DNA of 64,000 bases, from NCBI RefSeq assembly GCF_900105925.1, contig NZ_LT629791.1, positions 2,639,278 to 2,703,277 on the forward strand, given 5' to 3'. Position numbers and translations under genes: made by a program. Source of the stretch: Jiangella alkaliphila (lineage in GTDB: Bacteria; Actinomycetota; Actinomycetes; Jiangellales; Jiangellaceae). The notes below the pieces were generated by a model. That model did not search any database, was not told the origin of the DNA, and worked only from the letters and a program-made list of their open reading frames with translations. Shown here one piece after another: positions 59,473-64,000 of the stretch. Within the stretch, counting starts at the first letter, position 1, and every line of letters starts with the position of its first letter.

Positions 59473-60336
59473 TCACCCGCGATTGGTGTGGGCGACGACC
59501 TCGGCGATGACGGTGTCCCAGACGGCCCGCGGCGGGTACTGGTGACCCATGCCGGTCAGCGGGACCAGCCGCGCACCGGGGATCTCGCGGGCCAGCGCCT
59601 CGCCGTGCGGGAACGGCAGCAGCGGGTCGGCGGTGCCGTGCAGGACCAGCGTCGGCGCGGTGATGTCGGCCAGCTGGTGGCGCTCGAGCCCGCCGCCCTC
59701 GAGGATCCAGTGGTTGGTCTGGCTGGCGGCGACGTCGGTGGTGCGGTCGTACATGCGGGTGGCGACGTCGCGTTCCCCCGCGAGGTCGGGCGGGAGGTCG
59801 CCGTCGAACAGCCGCAGACCTTCGAGCAGCGCCTCGATAGAAGCGCCGCGGTCGGACCAGTCCGGGCCGGGCTCCTCCGACGCGAACATCGCGGCGAGCT
59901 GGGGCGACATGGGCGGCAGGTCGTCGCGGCCCGGCCCGCCCGGGCCGGTGGGGCTGGTCGACTGCAGGGTCAGCGACAGCACCCGCCCGGGGTGGTCGAC
60001 GGCGATCTGCTGGGCGATGCCGGCGCCCATCGAGATGGCGTAGAGGTGCGCGGACGCCACGCCGTACCCGTCCAGCACGGCCAGTGCGTCGCTCACCAGG
60101 TCGTCACCCGTGTAGCCCGGCGCGCCGGCCGGATACGCCGTCGACCGGCCGGTGTCGCGGAAGTCGTACCGGATGACGAACCGGCCGGCGTCGGCCAGCC
60201 GCGCGCAGAACTCTCCCTCCCAGTAGTCCATGGACGCGGCCGCGCCGCCGATCAGCAGGATCGCCGGGTGGTCCGGCGAGCCGAAGGCCTCGGCGCACAC
60301 CTGTGCGTCGCCGGCCGGGATCATCCGCTCGGTCAT
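59473..60336 (-). CDS. alpha/beta-fold hydrolase
   Basis: A 287-residue cytosolic hydrolase. The fold is shown by ILLIGGAAASMDYWEGEF, the DFRDTGRST strand-turn, the nucleophile elbow YAISMGAGIA (serine near residue 105), the acid in LHGTADPLLP and the histidine in MGHQYPPRA. Substrate unknown. Its ATG is 69 bases from the divergent HxlR-type regulator gene, and the AT-rich palindrome between them probably controls both. Confidence 0.9.
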   Translation of the reverse strand: MTERMIPAGDAQVCAEAFGSPDHPAILLIGGAAASMDYWEGEFCARLADAGRFVIRYDFRDTGRSTAYPAGAPGYTGDDLVSDALAVLDGYGVASAHLYAISMGAGIAQQIAVDHPGRVLSLTLQSTSPTGPGGPGRDDLPPMSPQLAAMFASEEPGPDWSDRGASIEALLEGLRLFDGDLPPDLAGERDVATRMYDRTTDVAASQTNHWILEGGGLERHQLADITAPTLVLHGTADPLLPFPHGEALAREIPGARLVPLTGMGHQYPPRAVWDTVIAEVVAHTNRG

Positions 60337-60350
60337 CGTCCGCTCCCTTG

Positions 60351-60390
60351 AACTATGGAAAAGATAGCGAGTACTATTCTTTCCATAGTT
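60351..60390. promoter_or_regulatory. operator palindrome between hydrolase and HxlR-type genes
   Basis: AACTATGGAAA at 60351-60361 and its exact complement TTTCCATAGTT at 60380-60390, extended to 16-bp imperfect arms (60351-60366 and 60375-60390) around eight bases. It is the most AT-rich spot of the neighbourhood and lies 14 bases from each start codon, so it must overlap both promoters. A site of this kind fits a dimeric HxlR regulator. Confidence 0.75.
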
Positions 60391-60405
60391 TCAGAGGAGG
60401 CGCAA

Positions 60406-61054
60406 GTGACCCGGACTTACGGCGAGGGCTGTCCCATCGCCCTCTCGCTCGACATCGTCGGCGAGCGCTGGGCCCTGCTCGTCGTTCGTGAGCTGCGGCT
60501 CGGCCCGCGTCGCTACACCGATCTGCAGCAGGCGCTGCCCGGCATCACGCCGGCGGTGCTGTCGAAGCGGCTCAAGGAGCTGGAGGAGTACGGCGTGCTG
60601 CGCCGCCGCGAGCTGCAGCCGCCGGCCGCCGGCCGAGCGTACGAGCTGACGGAGTGGGGCGCCGGGCTGGAGCCGGTGTTCCAGGCGCTGGCCCGCTGGG
60701 GCGTCCGGTCGCCGGTGCTACCGCTGACCGGCGAGGTCAGCGCCGACTCCGTCATGCTCGGCCTGCGCACCTTCTTCGACGGCGACGGCGGGCCGCGCGA
60801 GCCGTGGACGGCGAGCTACGAGATCACGCTGGACCGCGACGTCTACCGGCTGCGGGTCGAGGACGGCCGGCTGACCGAGCTGGCCCGCGGCACCGCGGCC
60901 GCCGCGCCCGACGTCGTCGTCCGGACGACGAAGGCGGCCTGGCAGGCGGTGCTCGACGGCGAGGAGCCGCTGGCCGACGCCGTCGCCGCCGGCCGGCTGA
61001 CGGTGACCGGCGACCACGACGCGCTGCGGCGGCTGGCCGACGCTCCGCGGAAGA

Positions 61055-61083
<29 letters not shown>
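60406..61083 (+). CDS. HxlR-family regulator with C-terminal SCP2-like domain
   Basis: A 225-residue regulator. The N-terminal HxlR winged helix starts YGEGCPIALSLDIVGERWAL and includes RRYTDLQQALPGITPAVLSK and LKELEEYGVLRRRE. The C-terminal 100 residues resemble the SCP2 sterol-carrier fold (a DRDVYRLRVEDGRLTEL strand region and DAVAAGRLTVTGD). GTG 60406 is chosen because GAGGAGG precedes it by five bases; an upstream in-frame ATG lies inside the operator. It likely represses itself and the divergent hydrolase. Its 3' end overlaps the convergent FdhF-type gene by 29 bases. Confidence 0.88.
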
Positions 61084-63327
<2,244 letters not shown>

Positions 63328-63331
<4 letters not shown>

Positions 63332-64000
63332 GAACCGACGGTAGCGCTCGGCGCCCGCCGGTGGGCAGCCCGCAGCGCCCTCGTGACCCGGCCGGCGCCG
63401 GTGCGGATGGCCCGCTCGATGTCCCAGCGCCGGGCCTGGAACTCCGGCGACGGCAGCGAGACCGCGACCGAGCCGATGACCTCGCCGCCGGGGGAGCGCA
63501 CCGGCGCCGCCATGCACGACAGCCCGGCCTGCAGCTCGCCGATCTCGAGCGCGACGTTGGCCTCGCGCACGTGCGACAGATGCCGTTCCAGCTGGTCGGG
63601 CTGGACGATCGTGGAGCGCGTCAGGCCGGCCATGCCGGCTTGGTCGAGATAGCCGTGCAGCTGGTCGCGGTCCATGCCGGCCAGCATGACCTTGCCGAAC
63701 GCCGTGGCGTGCGCGGACTCGTCGAACCCGACGTCGAGCAGCTGCACCCGGCGGCGGCGCTGGGAGTCGGCGACGTGCGCGATGACGATGCCGGCCTCGC
63801 GGAACACCGCGTAGTAGGCGGCGGCGTCGGCCTCGTGGTGCAGCGCCCGAACCGCCGCCGCGACGTCATCCTCGACGGCCAGCTGACGGTGCAGCGCGCG
63901 GTCCAGCCGGCGCACGCCGTAGCCGAGCGCGTAGCGGTGCTCGCTGGCGAGGTGGACGACGTAACCGCTGTCGATCAGGGTGCTGAGCAGGTGGTAGGTG
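63328..64000 (-). CDS. IclR-family transcriptional regulator (5' end outside the window)
   Basis: The visible 223 residues run from the end of the winged helix (TYHLLSTLIDSGYVVH, then RYALGYGVRRLD) through the IclR ligand-binding domain (HVADSQRRRRVQLLDVG, HATAFGKVMLA, AGLSCMAAPVRSPGGEVIGS) to a normal C-terminus. The first 30-40 residues lie beyond position 64000. Its stop overlaps the FdhF-type start, so it is probably a local regulator made from the same messenger. Confidence 0.88.

Overview
This is a very GC-rich, gene-dense chromosomal stretch from a Gram-positive actinomycete. The evidence is gene content: a mycothiol biosynthesis deacetylase (MshB), the actinobacterial DUF3117 small protein, a mycobacterial-type succinate dehydrogenase, the succinylase branch of lysine/diaminopimelate synthesis (DapC, DapD, DapE), a FolP2-like pterin-synthase homologue and a DivIVA-domain protein. 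GTG starts and TAGGCT-like -10 boxes lying directly before start codons (leaderless mRNAs) fit too. I cannot name the genus. No phage, integrase, IS element, CRISPR array, tRNA or rRNA was seen; most of the window looks like core chromosome.

Layout. 0-6 kb (minus): an sdh operon (small protein, membrane anchor, SdhA, SdhB) continuing with short gaps into an acetamidase/formamidase, a short-chain dehydrogenase and a pterin dehydratase. 6.2-8 kb: ArsR-type regulator overlapping an MFS exporter. 8.2-28 kb: three peptide-type ABC importer gene sets. The first is complete (lipoprotein, two permeases, two ATPases). After a DUF559/AbiEi-like gene and typA come two paralogous sets, of which the first lacks ATPases and the second has both. 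Every lipoprotein gene is separated from its permease gene by strong hairpins. 28-35 kb: GAF regulator, mshB, a small membrane protein, and a 1278-residue VanW-domain protein with a roughly 690-residue disordered arm. 35-47 kb: the lysine/cell-wall region: GNAT, 7Fe ferredoxin, dapC, a membrane HExxH peptidase, a gamma-glutamyltransferase, a probable muralytic enzyme combining lysozyme-like and LAS-peptidase motifs, dapD, a secreted I36 inhibitor, an ECF sigma pair, a VOC protein, dapE and a LOG-family protein. 47-54 kb: amino-acid permease, LuxR-type ATPase regulator, a 55-residue protein, FolP2. 53.5-59 kb: DivIVA-domain protein, SRPBCC protein, a PaaX regulator / enoyl-CoA hydratase / TagA operon, DUF3117, leucyl aminopeptidase, a YdhR-like protein. 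59-64 kb: alpha/beta hydrolase divergent from an HxlR regulator with a clear operator, an FdhF/YdeP molybdoenzyme, and an IclR regulator cut by the window edge.

How the genes fit together. Peptide uptake (three ABC sets), an intracellular aminopeptidase and an amino-acid permease suggest peptide use or sensing. The order sdh, peptide ABC operons, mshB, ferredoxin, dapC recalls from memory the bldK region of Streptomyces, and dapD, dapE, LOG, folP2, DivIVA protein, tagA, DUF3117 recalls mycobacterial Rv1201c-Rv1211; both comparisons need an alignment. Diaminopimelate genes are interleaved with peptidoglycan-acting candidates, which makes 37-42.5 kb the most interesting functional neighbourhood. 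The most unusual non-coding features are two perfect 25-bp inverted repeats, each between convergent genes (37.3 and 59.4 kb). I did not find a clear new defence or mobile system.
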